A stretch of DNA of 64,000 bases from Cryptomeria japonica (Eukaryota > Streptophyta > Pinopsida > Cupressales > Cupressaceae), in the NCBI RefSeq assembly GCF_030272615.1, contig NC_081409.1, forward strand, positions 873,805,594-873,869,593, given 5' to 3'. Within the stretch, counting starts at the first letter, position 1. Every line of letters begins with the position of its first letter. The translations under genes and the position numbers were made by a program. Shown here in pieces: positions 12,661 through 21,386 of the stretch. The notes under the pieces were generated by a model. It saw only the letters and a program-made list of their open reading frames with translations. It searched no databases and was not told where the DNA came from.

Positions 12661-12926
12661 TATATAGATATCTTTAAGTTTTTGTGAGTTAAGTCTATAT
12701 GTACATATGTATATAGAATTTTGGCTTTAATTTTTGGTTTCGGAAACCCTACCTTTTTCATTAATGTCAAAGACGGAGTATAGAGAACCGAAAAATGTTG
12801 ATCTTAGGGGGAAATATTTGATTCTATAATTCTTTGGAGTCTAGCAGTTAGATTCTTGTTGCAATGTATATATTTTGGTTTTTCTCTGACACTTAGTCAT
12901 TTTCACTAAGTGTTGCCATCAATGCC

Positions 12927-12938
12927 AAAGGGGGAGAT
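12927..12938 (+). other. Polypurine tract AAAGGGGGAGAT
   Basis: Typical copia purine tract directly before TGTTGGCAAGAG, the start of the 3' LTR. The preceding words (GCCATCAATGCC) match the corresponding region of the copia element at 51841-51860, which supports a shared lineage. Confidence 0.75.
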
Positions 12939-13868
12939 TGTTGGCAAGAGACAGTCCATTGATGATAAGATGTTGTCATTCATAGAAAATAGAGTCAGAT
13001 ATTCAATATGCAATCCATGATTCATTCATACCAGAAGATTGATTGAGGTCTAGTGAGGTTTGGTGAGAAGAACAAAGCATCTGATAGTGTACACTATTTT
13101 GGTTGGTAAATAAATTGTATTAAGTGTTCAGTGTTGTGAATCTTGGAGATGCATTTTGGATGTGTAAATTACTTTATTCTAGGTTTGTGGCCTTTGATGT
13201 TGAGTCTTGTGTAAATTGCAAGATCTGATATATAGTTTTCTAGTAAAACAATGTTCATGAGTAGTAATGTGTGAAGGTTCATTGTGCAAATCACGCGGAG
13301 TTATTTTGGTGGATAATTGTGTGTTTGAGGTTAGTGATATGACATGTGGGAAGCATTTGGAAAACTTATTTTGGTCCACTTGGTTGTTTTTATATTGGAT
13401 TAAGCTGACCTTGGGTAACACATTTTCGTTGTGTGTTATGCAATTTTTGGGCTGACATGAAATAGATCTAATTAGATGTTGTTGATATATATGATTGATT
13501 GATTGATAATTTTTTGATATGGTGGATATGTGTGATGTGTGTATGAGTGATTGTGTGCAATTGAAGGATCAGTGCTTCAGAATACAACAAAATATCAAAA
13601 CAAAGCAGTATTGTAGAGCTAAGTAACATACAATATTTTGTGCTTAACTGGAACTATTTTAGCATTTGTGGATGTTGTTTATTAGTTTAGATATTCCAAT
13701 TATTATATGTAATCTTTTGTAAGGCAGTGAGCCTTCCAAGGTTCTAGCCCTTACTTGTAGTTGAGTGGTGAGCTCTAGGAAGCGTGCCTGAATTTATGTG
13801 CATTCCCCTTATGTAATTTTTTTATACTTCTAATAGAGTATATTAATATTGTGGGTTTGAATCCCACT
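12939..13868 (+). repeat. Copia-type 3' LTR, first part (split by the CACTA-like element)
   Basis: Begins TGTTGGCAAGAG after a purine tract. Near its break it has TGTGGGTTTGAATCCCACT, equivalent to the TGTGGGTAGGCTTCCCACTGTGG block of the LTR at 46045-47265. The LTR stops at this block and continues at 24275 with GTTTTTCCC, exactly as the intact LTR reads. No 5' LTR partner is present in the window, so the element is 5'-truncated. Confidence 0.75.
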
Positions 13869-13871
13869 ATG

Positions 13872-13899
13872 AACTAGTACATTTGGGCCTAATTTCCAA
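13872..13899 (+). repeat. Left terminal inverted repeat of the CACTA-like element
   Basis: ACTAGTACATTTGGGCCTAA matches the reverse complement of the right end (24244-24271) apart from a substitution and single-base indels. The outermost base is A where C is expected. Confidence 0.8.
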
Positions 13900-14194
13900 T
13901 GACTAATTGTCATATTTGTGACGACCAAACATCGGACTTCTGACCAAATTTACTGTCAAAAACTCATCCTCGGGCTTCCCGACGATGCCATTTGCGTCGG
14001 TCATCTGACGATGTAATGAACTCATCCGATGGCGGCTATATTTTCACCCCTCACCACAAATATCAGTGGATTTCCATCAGATTTTCGACGGATGTTATGA
14101 TTGCTCCTCAACAACCATCCAACATGGAAGTGACATCGGATATACAACATCCTTGTCAGAAGTTTCATTAGTTGTTGTCGGAATTCTGACAACG
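13900..14194. promoter_or_regulatory. Left subterminal repeat region (candidate transposase-binding sites)
   Basis: Dense in GC-richer words around CGAC, GTCGG and CATCGGA in both orientations (ACATCGGACTT, CCCGACGATG, GCGTCGGTCATCTGACGATG, GACATCGGAT, GTTGTCGGAATTCTGACAAC). It contrasts with the AT-rich interior, and the right end has the same motif family. Binding-site function is inferred from the CACTA class. Confidence 0.55.
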
Positions 14195-16091
14195 AGAGAT
14201 GATGTGGGTCAAATGGCTTTGCCATTGGTGAATGGAAGCATTGAACAAGTTCTATTTTTAAAAATTGCATTAAACATTTATTATTTATTTGATTCAGTGT
14301 TATTTGCAAAAAATTATTATCAATGATGTTTCCTTTCTCCAAGAATTGTCTAGGATCTTTCCGTCAGATAATATGTAACATCAAATGACTAAATATTTTC
14401 TTTACAAATGATTATTTTATTTAATTATTATCTGAGCATGAATTAAAATTTATATCTGTACGGAAGCAGAAAATACAAGCTTCAGAGTCATGTGCAAGCA
14501 AATTTCCTAAAAGAAAGCAAGCAGGCATTATCTTGAATGACATGGAAACAAGCTCATCAGTTGCCTAGAAGAGAGCAATTGGAGAAAAGTAGAGGAAAGT
14601 GTTAAAGGGTGATAAATAGATAGAGAGTATGTGATACAAAAAAAAAATGTTTGGAGTGTCTGATGTGACATCTCTAATTTATGTCTGGAGGGACTAACTG
14701 GTTTTGGAGTTCCCGAGAAACCTATTGGGCCACACTTTGGAGGAAATCTGTAGACACCTAAAATTGTCATGTCTAATTAAATAAATATTTTTATTTATTT
14801 AATTATCTTAAGCCTAATTCTTCTATTAATTAAATAAATCTTTATTTATTTAATTAATCTATTTATCCTCTTCTAGCCTTATTTCTCATTTAAATAAATA
14901 CATTTATTTATTTAAATTATCCTTTTTCTAAATTAAATAAATATCTTATTTATTTAATTGATCCCACTTCCTCTATTAATTAAATAAATCTTTATTTATT
15001 TAATTAATTCATTAGCCTTTTCTACCCATGACACATGTCATTCATCTCTTAATTCCTACACTACCTGCCCTCTCATTATTTTCTTATTTTCTTTACCTAC
15101 CCTTTAATCATAGCCGACCATTTATCTTTTACACCTCTCAATCTTATCCCTCCATTTCATATGGTGTCTTCTATATAAGGAGATGCTTCCTTAATTATCA
15201 ACCCTAATCAATCTATGCATCCTAATTAATTGACTATTCGGCTATGCTTTTTATATGCGATCCTACTTGCAACCACATTTCTGTTCTTTGTTGAGCTCTT
15301 GTGCACATATAAAATCTGAGAGCAAATATATCAAGCAAGATCAATGGAGATAGGAAGAATGGAGATCAAAACCCTATTGGACATGTGATGGTATAATCTT
15401 TGTGATTTCATTTGATTTGCATTGTCTTAGGTAATCTTCATATGTTATGGTGGATCTTTGTTGTTGTTAGACTAAGGTTTTGTGGTTGAATTCATTTAGT
15501 CTTTCAATATTGTTGTTATCCATTTTCACAATATACAAAATCAATGTGTTCATGCAAGGAGCACCTTTTTTCTATTATGATAATGGTGCTTTTGCACCGA
15601 AGGATATTTGGAAGTCAATATCCAAAAATTTCTATAGCGTGGAAGCAGAGTTGGTGGACTCGAAGTAATTGTCAGCTTTTAGAAGACCAAGAGGTTATGT
15701 ACACAATCTCCCAATAGAAGGGTGATTTCAAGAATTACCTCTCCCTCCCATGACTATTCAGGAAGCACTTCCTCAAACAAAGGACTATTGGCTTCCATGG
15801 GATCAAAGAAAAAAAATGAAGCATAGACTCTAGACGATGTGGTGGTGTCCTTCGTGAAGAACTCTGCACTATAATTAAAAATTCATGAGGGAAAATACAA
15901 GATAGTGAAGAGAAATATGATCTTGAAAAGTGGGAAGAATGGATCTTGGTTTGGGTGGGGCCAAGTCAGGTGGCTCCTCTATAGGTTGATGAGATAGAAA
16001 TCATATTAGGATTTAAAAAAGATCACACTCGTGGAACTTCGTGTGCGAGTGATCGATTGCGGTGTTTGGGTAATGCATTCCAAATAGATAC
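14195..16091 (+). repeat. Left arm of a large palindrome (with inserted solo LTR)
   Basis: Reverse-complementary to 16152-17255. Outer part: GATGTGGGTC at 14201 against GACCCACACC at 17239. Inner end: CCAAATAGATAC against GTATCTATTTGG. Without the 789-bp solo LTR and its duplication the arm is about 1.1 kb. The arms differ at several percent of positions. The loop, 16092-16151, is 60 bp. Confidence 0.9.
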
Positions 16092-16151
16092 AGTTGCATT
16101 CCAAATGGGTAATGTCTTGATTAAAGACTTTTATCCCAATGGCATGAAAGT
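14688..16151 (+). pseudogene. DRM-type de novo DNA methyltransferase fragment, sense copy
   Basis: Once the solo LTR (14749-15542) is set aside, conceptual translation gives blocks typical of the plant DRM catalytic domain in its rearranged order: GAPFFYYDNGAFAPKDIW (about 15566-15620), RPRGYVHNLPIEG (about 15690), LPLPPMTIQEALPQTKDYW (about 15735-15795), then LVWVGPSQVAPL (about 15948), DEIEIILGF.KDHTRG (motif IX-like, about 15985-16035) and SDRLRCLGNAFQIDTVAF (motif X-like, about 16048-16100), continuing through the palindrome loop as YPNGMKV. Motifs IX and X lying before motif I is the hallmark of DRM enzymes, which methylate cytosines guided by small RNAs. Stops (for example about 15665, 15722, 15830) rule out a working enzyme. 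DRM1, DRM2 and DRM3 type cannot be separated here. Confidence 0.88.
14749..15537 (+). mobile_element. Solo LTR (789 bp) inserted in the left palindrome arm
   Basis: Starts TGTAGACACC and ends ATATACA, flanked by AAATC at 14744-14748 and 15538-15542. The right arm, which lacks it, reads GGAGGAAATCAATGTG in the equivalent orientation and so shows the empty site. The interior has alternating TAATTAAATAAAT words. The start resembles the gypsy-type LTRs at 25447 and 37447 (TGTAGACATC). Confidence 0.88.
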
Positions 16152-16769
16152 GTATCTATTTGGAATGCATTACCCAAACACCGCAATCGATCACTCACAC
16201 ACGAAGCTCCATGAGTGTGATCTTTTTCAAATCCTAATATGATTTCTATCTTGTCAACCTCTAGAGGAGCCACCTGACTTGGCCCCACCCAAACCAAGAT
16301 CCATTATTCCCACTTTTCAAGATTCTATTTCTCTTCACTATCTTGCAGTTTCCCTCATGAATTTTCAATTATAGTGCAAAGTTCTTCACGAAGAACACCA
16401 CCACATCGTCTAGAGTCTATGCTTCAATTTTTTTCTTTGATCCCATGGAGGCCAATAGTCCTTTGTCTGAGGAAGTGCTTCTTGAATAGTCATGGGGGGG
16501 AGAGGTAATGCTTGAAATTGCCCTTCTATTGGGAGATTGTGTACATAACCTCTTGGTCTTCTGAAAGCTGAAAAATTACTTCGAGTTCACCAACTCTGGT
16601 TCCACACTAGAGAAATTTTTGGATATTGACTTCCAAATATCCCTCGGTGAAAAAGAATCATTCTCATAATAGAAAAAAGGTGCTCCTTGCATGAACACAT
16701 TGATTTCCTCCAAGCGTGGCCCAATAGGTTTCGCAGGAACTCCAAAACCAATTAGTCCCTCTGGACATA
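16152..16769 (-). pseudogene. DRM methyltransferase fragment, inverted copy
   Basis: On the minus strand the frame runs better here than in the sense copy: CPEGLIGFGVPAKPIGPR, then GAPFFYYENDSFSPRDIW, EPELVNSK, a shift, RPRGYVHNLPIEG, LPLPPMTIQEALPQTKDYW, LVWVGPSQVAPLEVD and SDRLRCLGNAFQIDT. The GFGVP and FFYYEN blocks are typical of DRM proteins just before motif VI-IX. At least two stop positions (after HRL, and after the following CSS/CPS) are shared with the sense arm, so the gene copy was already dead before it was inverted. Only the catalytic N-terminal half is covered; UBA domains and the catalytic Cys motif IV are not seen. Confidence 0.87.
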
Positions 16770-17255
16770 AATTAGATACATCACATCAGACACTTTAGAC
16801 ATTGTTTGTTTGTATTGCATGCTATCTATATATTTATCACCATTAAACACTTTCCTCTGCCATTCTCCAATTGCTCTCTTCTAGGCAGCTAATGAGCTTG
16901 TTTCCATGTCATTCAAGATAATGGTTGCTTGCTTTCTTTTAGGAAATTTGCTTGCACATGACTCTTCAGCTTGTATGTTCTGCTTCCGTACAGATATACA
17001 TTTTAATTCAAGCTCAAATAATAATTAAATAAAATAAGCATTTGTAATGAAAAGATTTAGTAATTCGATGTTACATATTATCTGATGGAAAGATCCTAGA
17101 CAATCCTTGGAGAAAGGAAACATCATTGATAATCATTTTTTGCAAATAACACTTAATCAAATAAATTAAAAATGTTTCATGTAATTTTTAAAAGTAGAAC
17201 TCGTTCAATGCTTTCATGCACCAACGAAAAAGTCGTCTGACCCACACCATTATCC
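16152..17255 (-). repeat. Right arm of the large palindrome
   Basis: Inverted copy of the left arm without the solo LTR. It ends near 17255, where the match to 14195-14215 fades. Reading the minus strand reproduces the same DRM blocks as the left arm. Confidence 0.9.
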
Positions 17256-17676
17256 ATAATAGAACAAATCAATATAATAGGCTATTATAAATAATATATA
17301 CAAAAATATGAAAGAATATTAAATTACCATTACAAACCCATAAACCATTAAATAGTAAAAATAGATATAAATTTGTAAATGTCTCCCTATAAACACCACA
17401 ACCATAACCAAAACAAAAAAATTCTTACCCGCAAAAACTAAGTAGCTATTGAGTTGCAAGTCTACAACATCTCTCAGATCATCAAACCGTTTCTTAATTT
17501 TGTTCTTCTGATTAGTCAATGGATTTAGTTGCATGTACAAGTTTTCTATTTCAAGCCTTCTATTTCCCTATATTTGAGACTTAATAAAATTCTTGTGAGT
17601 AGGAAATTGATTCAGGAGTTACGTGTGAAGAATTTGGCAAAGTAAATGATGACAATCAAACTCAAATTTTATCTAT
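17256..17676. other. Spacer between the two DRM hairpins
   Basis: About 420 AT-rich bases with no recognised coding sequence; frames open by chance are short. It may hold intron-like or filler DNA between two consecutive DRM segments. Confidence 0.4.
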
Positions 17677-17817
17677 CTTGAAAGCCTTTTATCTTGATGG
17701 CATTAAATTAAAGTTCTTTCTCTATTTTCTGGTGATCTCTGGAGCAGAGGTTGCTTTGCATCGACCTGGGATACATTTAACTTATGGTGTATCTATGGAA
17801 ATATGTATCCTAGGACA
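17677..17817 (+). pseudogene. DRM motif I fragment: sense arm and loop of the second hairpin
   Basis: Translation gives FYLDGIK, then SGAEVALHRPGIHLTYGVSMEI after a frame disturbance. This corresponds to the AdoMet-binding motif I region of DRM (F/LSGIGGAEVALHRLGI), which directly follows the motif X segment captured in the large palindrome. The arm is 17677-17761 and the loop 17762-17817 (56 bp) continues the coding sequence. Too short and shifted to encode anything functional. Confidence 0.82.
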
Positions 17818-17901
17818 ATGCAATGCAACCTCTGCTCCACCAATACCAGATAGAAGAGAAAGTACTTTAATTTAAAGCCATCAGGATAAAATGCTTTCAA
17901 G
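17818..17901 (-). pseudogene. DRM motif I fragment: inverted arm of the second hairpin
   Basis: Reverse complement of 17677-17761 with a few differences. Read on the minus strand, one frame gives VLSLLSGIGGAEVALH, the intact motif I, which the sense arm shows only in damaged form. This independent copy strengthens the DRM identification. Confidence 0.85.
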
Positions 17902-18440
17902 ACATATATTAGGTATAAAAGGAAGCCTACCCTGTCATTTGAAGGGGTCTACCTACAATTCAAGTGATCTCTTAATTATAAAATCAATTCAATTCCAAGT
18001 GAATAGGCAATCAAGCATTGAAGGAGAATTCAAGTTGGTGCAGGTGCATTTGGAAGACCAAAGGACTCAATGAAGCCATTAAAGACTTTTGAAGGTCTTA
18101 GGAGTAAAGAGCCAATCAATTATGATATCTTAAGGGGGCAACCTTAAACAACACACACTAAACTTTGACTACTTAGGTGTGTTGTGGGCCCATTCCTTCC
18201 CTTGACATCCCTTCCTATCTATTTTCATTAAAAAGACAATCACCATTAGCATTTGAATTCGAACAGTGTTCCCATGTTTGACTGCATAGAACAAAGAAAA
18301 TGGCATAAGAAACTCTCATCTACCTCACAGTTGTCATAGAATACCTCCCCAAGGAGATATTCTCGTGTCCTTTCTTGCTTTATGTTGTCGATGAAATACA
18401 TAAGCGTCCTCACAATGCCGTCAATGCAACAAATAGATTT
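17902..18440. other. CACTA interior with a short unrecognised minus-strand frame
   Basis: Contains a word block at about 17965-18020 that recurs as a direct repeat at about 21421-21485. On the minus strand 18246-18449 is open for 67 codons (it includes CCIDGIVRTLMYFIDN and EYLLGEVFYDN), which reads like a globular exon but which I cannot assign. It could be another captured gene piece. Confidence 0.35.
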
Positions 18441-18870
18441 CCATTTCAATCAGTTTTATTTGCCAACGTACTCTCTACCTGTGCCAAAATGGGAACTTTG
18501 GAACAAAGTATGGGCTTCCATCAAAGCAGAAGGTAAGGGCAATTAATATCAGATGCTTACGGTTGGAAATGCTCTATTTGACATGTTTGGAAAATGTGGA
18601 AGTATAGACATGAAAGTGCATGAATTCTTTGGTGAGATGCATCAAAGAAACACGATCTAATGGAATGCTATGATTGCAGGATATGCACAAAATGTGTTTG
18701 AAATGGATTTAGAAACTTCCAACCAAATGTCATTAGTGAGTATAGATGTTGTAGTGCAACTTCCCAGGTACACATGCATGCAAAATGTGGAAGCTTAGAC
18801 AAGGCACATGAATTGTTTGACATAATGCCTCAAAGATCACCCAATATCCAATGATGGTTGGGAGAAAGAA
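18441..18870 (+). pseudogene. Pentatricopeptide-repeat (PPR) gene fragment
   Basis: Pieces of successive PPR motifs are readable across frames: FANVLSTCAKMGTLEQ (about 18449), GNALFDMFGKCGSIDM (about 18565-18612), WNAMIAGYAQN (about 18661) and MHAKCGSLDKAHELFDIMPQR (about 18775-18836). The order and spacing (VLS.CAK, then YGKCG, then WNAMIAGYAQNG) are those of PLS-class plant PPR proteins, which bind organellar RNA. Stops and at least two frame shifts make it non-functional. A plant genome holds hundreds of PPR genes, so the donor cannot be named. Confidence 0.82.
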
Positions 18871-21310
18871 AACATCAATTTTTTTAGAATCTTAAATATT
18901 TCTTTATTCATCACTATAAATTTATTATGAATTTAGTCTCAATATTGCAGAAATTTATTCTATTATGAATGCAATATTTAGGGATGTAATCTTTATATTT
19001 TTTTTAATTAGGAAAAGGTCCTAATAGAATCCCCAACTAATTAATCTAGAGAAAGATACCACTAAAGAAAGAAATTCAATCCTCACCACTATGGTCTTGA
19101 AGGCTTTGAAGACACTTGGATTCCTATTTTGGCCCACCTTTCCTTGACCCTATGTTAAGATAGTAAACTAGTTTGAGAGAATCTATTGGGTGGGAAATTG
19201 TGTATGGTTGCAATTATTTTCATGCATTGAAAGTGATTTAAAGTTTGGACCAATAGAGGATAAGTATTTCTTGAACCTTCGAGGACATGTGTAGAGCACC
19301 ACATGGATGTTTCTCTATTGTTGAACTCTTTCAATATGTAAGTAAATTATTTTTGGTTGATGACACAGTAAGTGTGGTATTTGTCTTTTCGATATGTTGT
19401 GGATAATATTAATCAAATCTGGAAATTTTTTGATGCTATATACACTATGTTGTTGATTGAATTTAGGTAAGCAAAGAGGTAATGGAAGAATAAAAGAGGT
19501 ACACAAAGGAAGAAGAGTGAAATAGGTGGTTTGGGATGGAGGTTACAAGTATATATGATAATGCGTATGGATAATTTGTTGTCTATAAAGAGGTAAATAA
19601 GCTATCACAACTTCAACATGAATGAATGCCTCATCTACAGAAGCAAAAGGTACCTCTAATGGTTTCAAAAATTTTCAAAATAGTTATGATATAACAAATA
19701 ATCAAGTGGAATATCCTTTAGGTAACTAATATTATCTTCAAACTATTTATTTTGATTTTCATCATATATGGACCTAATTGCCCCACCTTTAGGAGATAAC
19801 TATAGGAGATAATTTATTACATTTAAAAGTCCATCATAAATAAATAAATTATACATGCTATGTGAATGTTTACTATCACAAATTGATTTTAATTCATTTA
19901 TCTACATGAATACACTCTTTATTTATTAGTTCTAGGAATGGAGCACTCACATGGGCAAACAAAATGCTAGGTTTGAGAAAAATAGTTAAGAGATTAGATA
20001 TTTTTTTATATATTTTCCAAATGGCTTGAGTATAATGTCAATATAATTTTTAAAATAGGTTTATATCACTTTCCTTTGACTTGGTCATGGAAGATCATCT
20101 AAACCCCAAATGCACCTTCATCTTTAAAAACATGTAGTTTAAGGTCAATCATTCATATCTATCTTATCAAACATTAGAGGAGTGAGCTTCTAAAAGTAAG
20201 AAGTACCAAGATGCATGGTCTAGTAAAATTTTTGTAGTCCTAAATCACTCAAAATCATAAGCAAGGTTTTTGTATTGCATAGTTGTCATTTATTTCAATT
20301 TATTATTAAACCAAAGAAAATAGGATTCATTAAAATCCATAATTCCCTTTAAAATATTATTCATATCTAAGAAGGCCTAGAGTGAGATGAGTATTCATAG
20401 AAATAACCCTTTATCCTTTCCATGTGCATTTCCTTTGGTTTTAGTCCCATTTTTTCTTTATTTTATTGAAAACAAAATTTATAGATGCCTCTACTTGTCT
20501 CACCATTCATTAATTGTTTGGGATTTTCATTCCATTCACCATGGTTGGCATCTATTCTAAGACTTTTTGTCATGGCCAAGCTAAATGATTTGACTCTAGT
20601 TTCTCTCCAATCTAGTCATCTAGTAGCATGTGAAATCTATCTCTTCCTAATTATTATTCTCTCCATCTTGTTAATGACCATTTCATTAATGAATCCTTCC
20701 TCATAATTTTGGACAAGTGAGACAATTTTAGCTCAAGGAATCTTTTCAATCCTCTTTCAAGATTCTTTCCCAAGTAATAATCTTGCATATTGGAAAATAA
20801 GTTACGCTTCTATTTTTCCAAGCTACTCTTCCTTATAATGTTTAGATTTACTATAAAGTGCTCATTGTGACTCATATTTACTACTCTTCCTATTAGACTC
20901 ATTCCAATATCTCCTACAAAAATATGGAATGATTACATTTATATTTTATTTGTGTCTCCTAAATATCCACAAAATTTGGAACAATAATATAATTTTTTAA
21001 TAATATTTAATTGTAAAAGAAAGGATTAAAATGGAACTAAACACTCTAAATAAATTAATCAGGGTTAAAGGGATAAACTAGGATCAATTCATGAAGGCAA
21101 GATTTGTTATCTCAAAATTAATAGATTCATGCAAGAAAAGAAATATTAAATCTAGAGATAAAATTCTTGAAAAATTTAGCTAGCTAAAAGTGAAAGAATG
21201 TTGTGAAGCTCTCATTTTTGGACAGAGTGGAAGAATGCTGGCAAAGGTTGTAGAGGGTAAAGGTTGCTGGCCGTTGTAGTTTCTGACTTTATACCCACCG
21301 ATTAGATTTC
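18871..21310. other. CACTA interior, nothing recognised
   Basis: About 2.4 kb, AT-rich, with no protein similarity that I can see and no clear repeat pairs. It separates the sense PPR fragment from its inverted partner. Confidence 0.4.
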
Positions 21311-21386
21311 ATGGAATTTTGTAAATCCATTTCAACAAACACTATTTGTGCATATCCTGCAATCATATCATTTCATTAGACCAAAT
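21311..21386 (-). pseudogene. Short inverted PPR fragment
   Basis: The minus strand repeats the 18650-18730 PPR segment: TGATTGCAGGATATGCACAAA followed by GTGTTTGTTGAAATGGATTTA. It is only about 75 bases long. It shows that the PPR segment too exists in both orientations within the element, although not as a tight hairpin. Confidence 0.6.

Noticed and set aside
13179-13455. Overlapping 60-80-codon frames on both strands in the copia-like 3' LTR
   Set aside because: They lie wholly inside LTR sequence, with no protein similarity.
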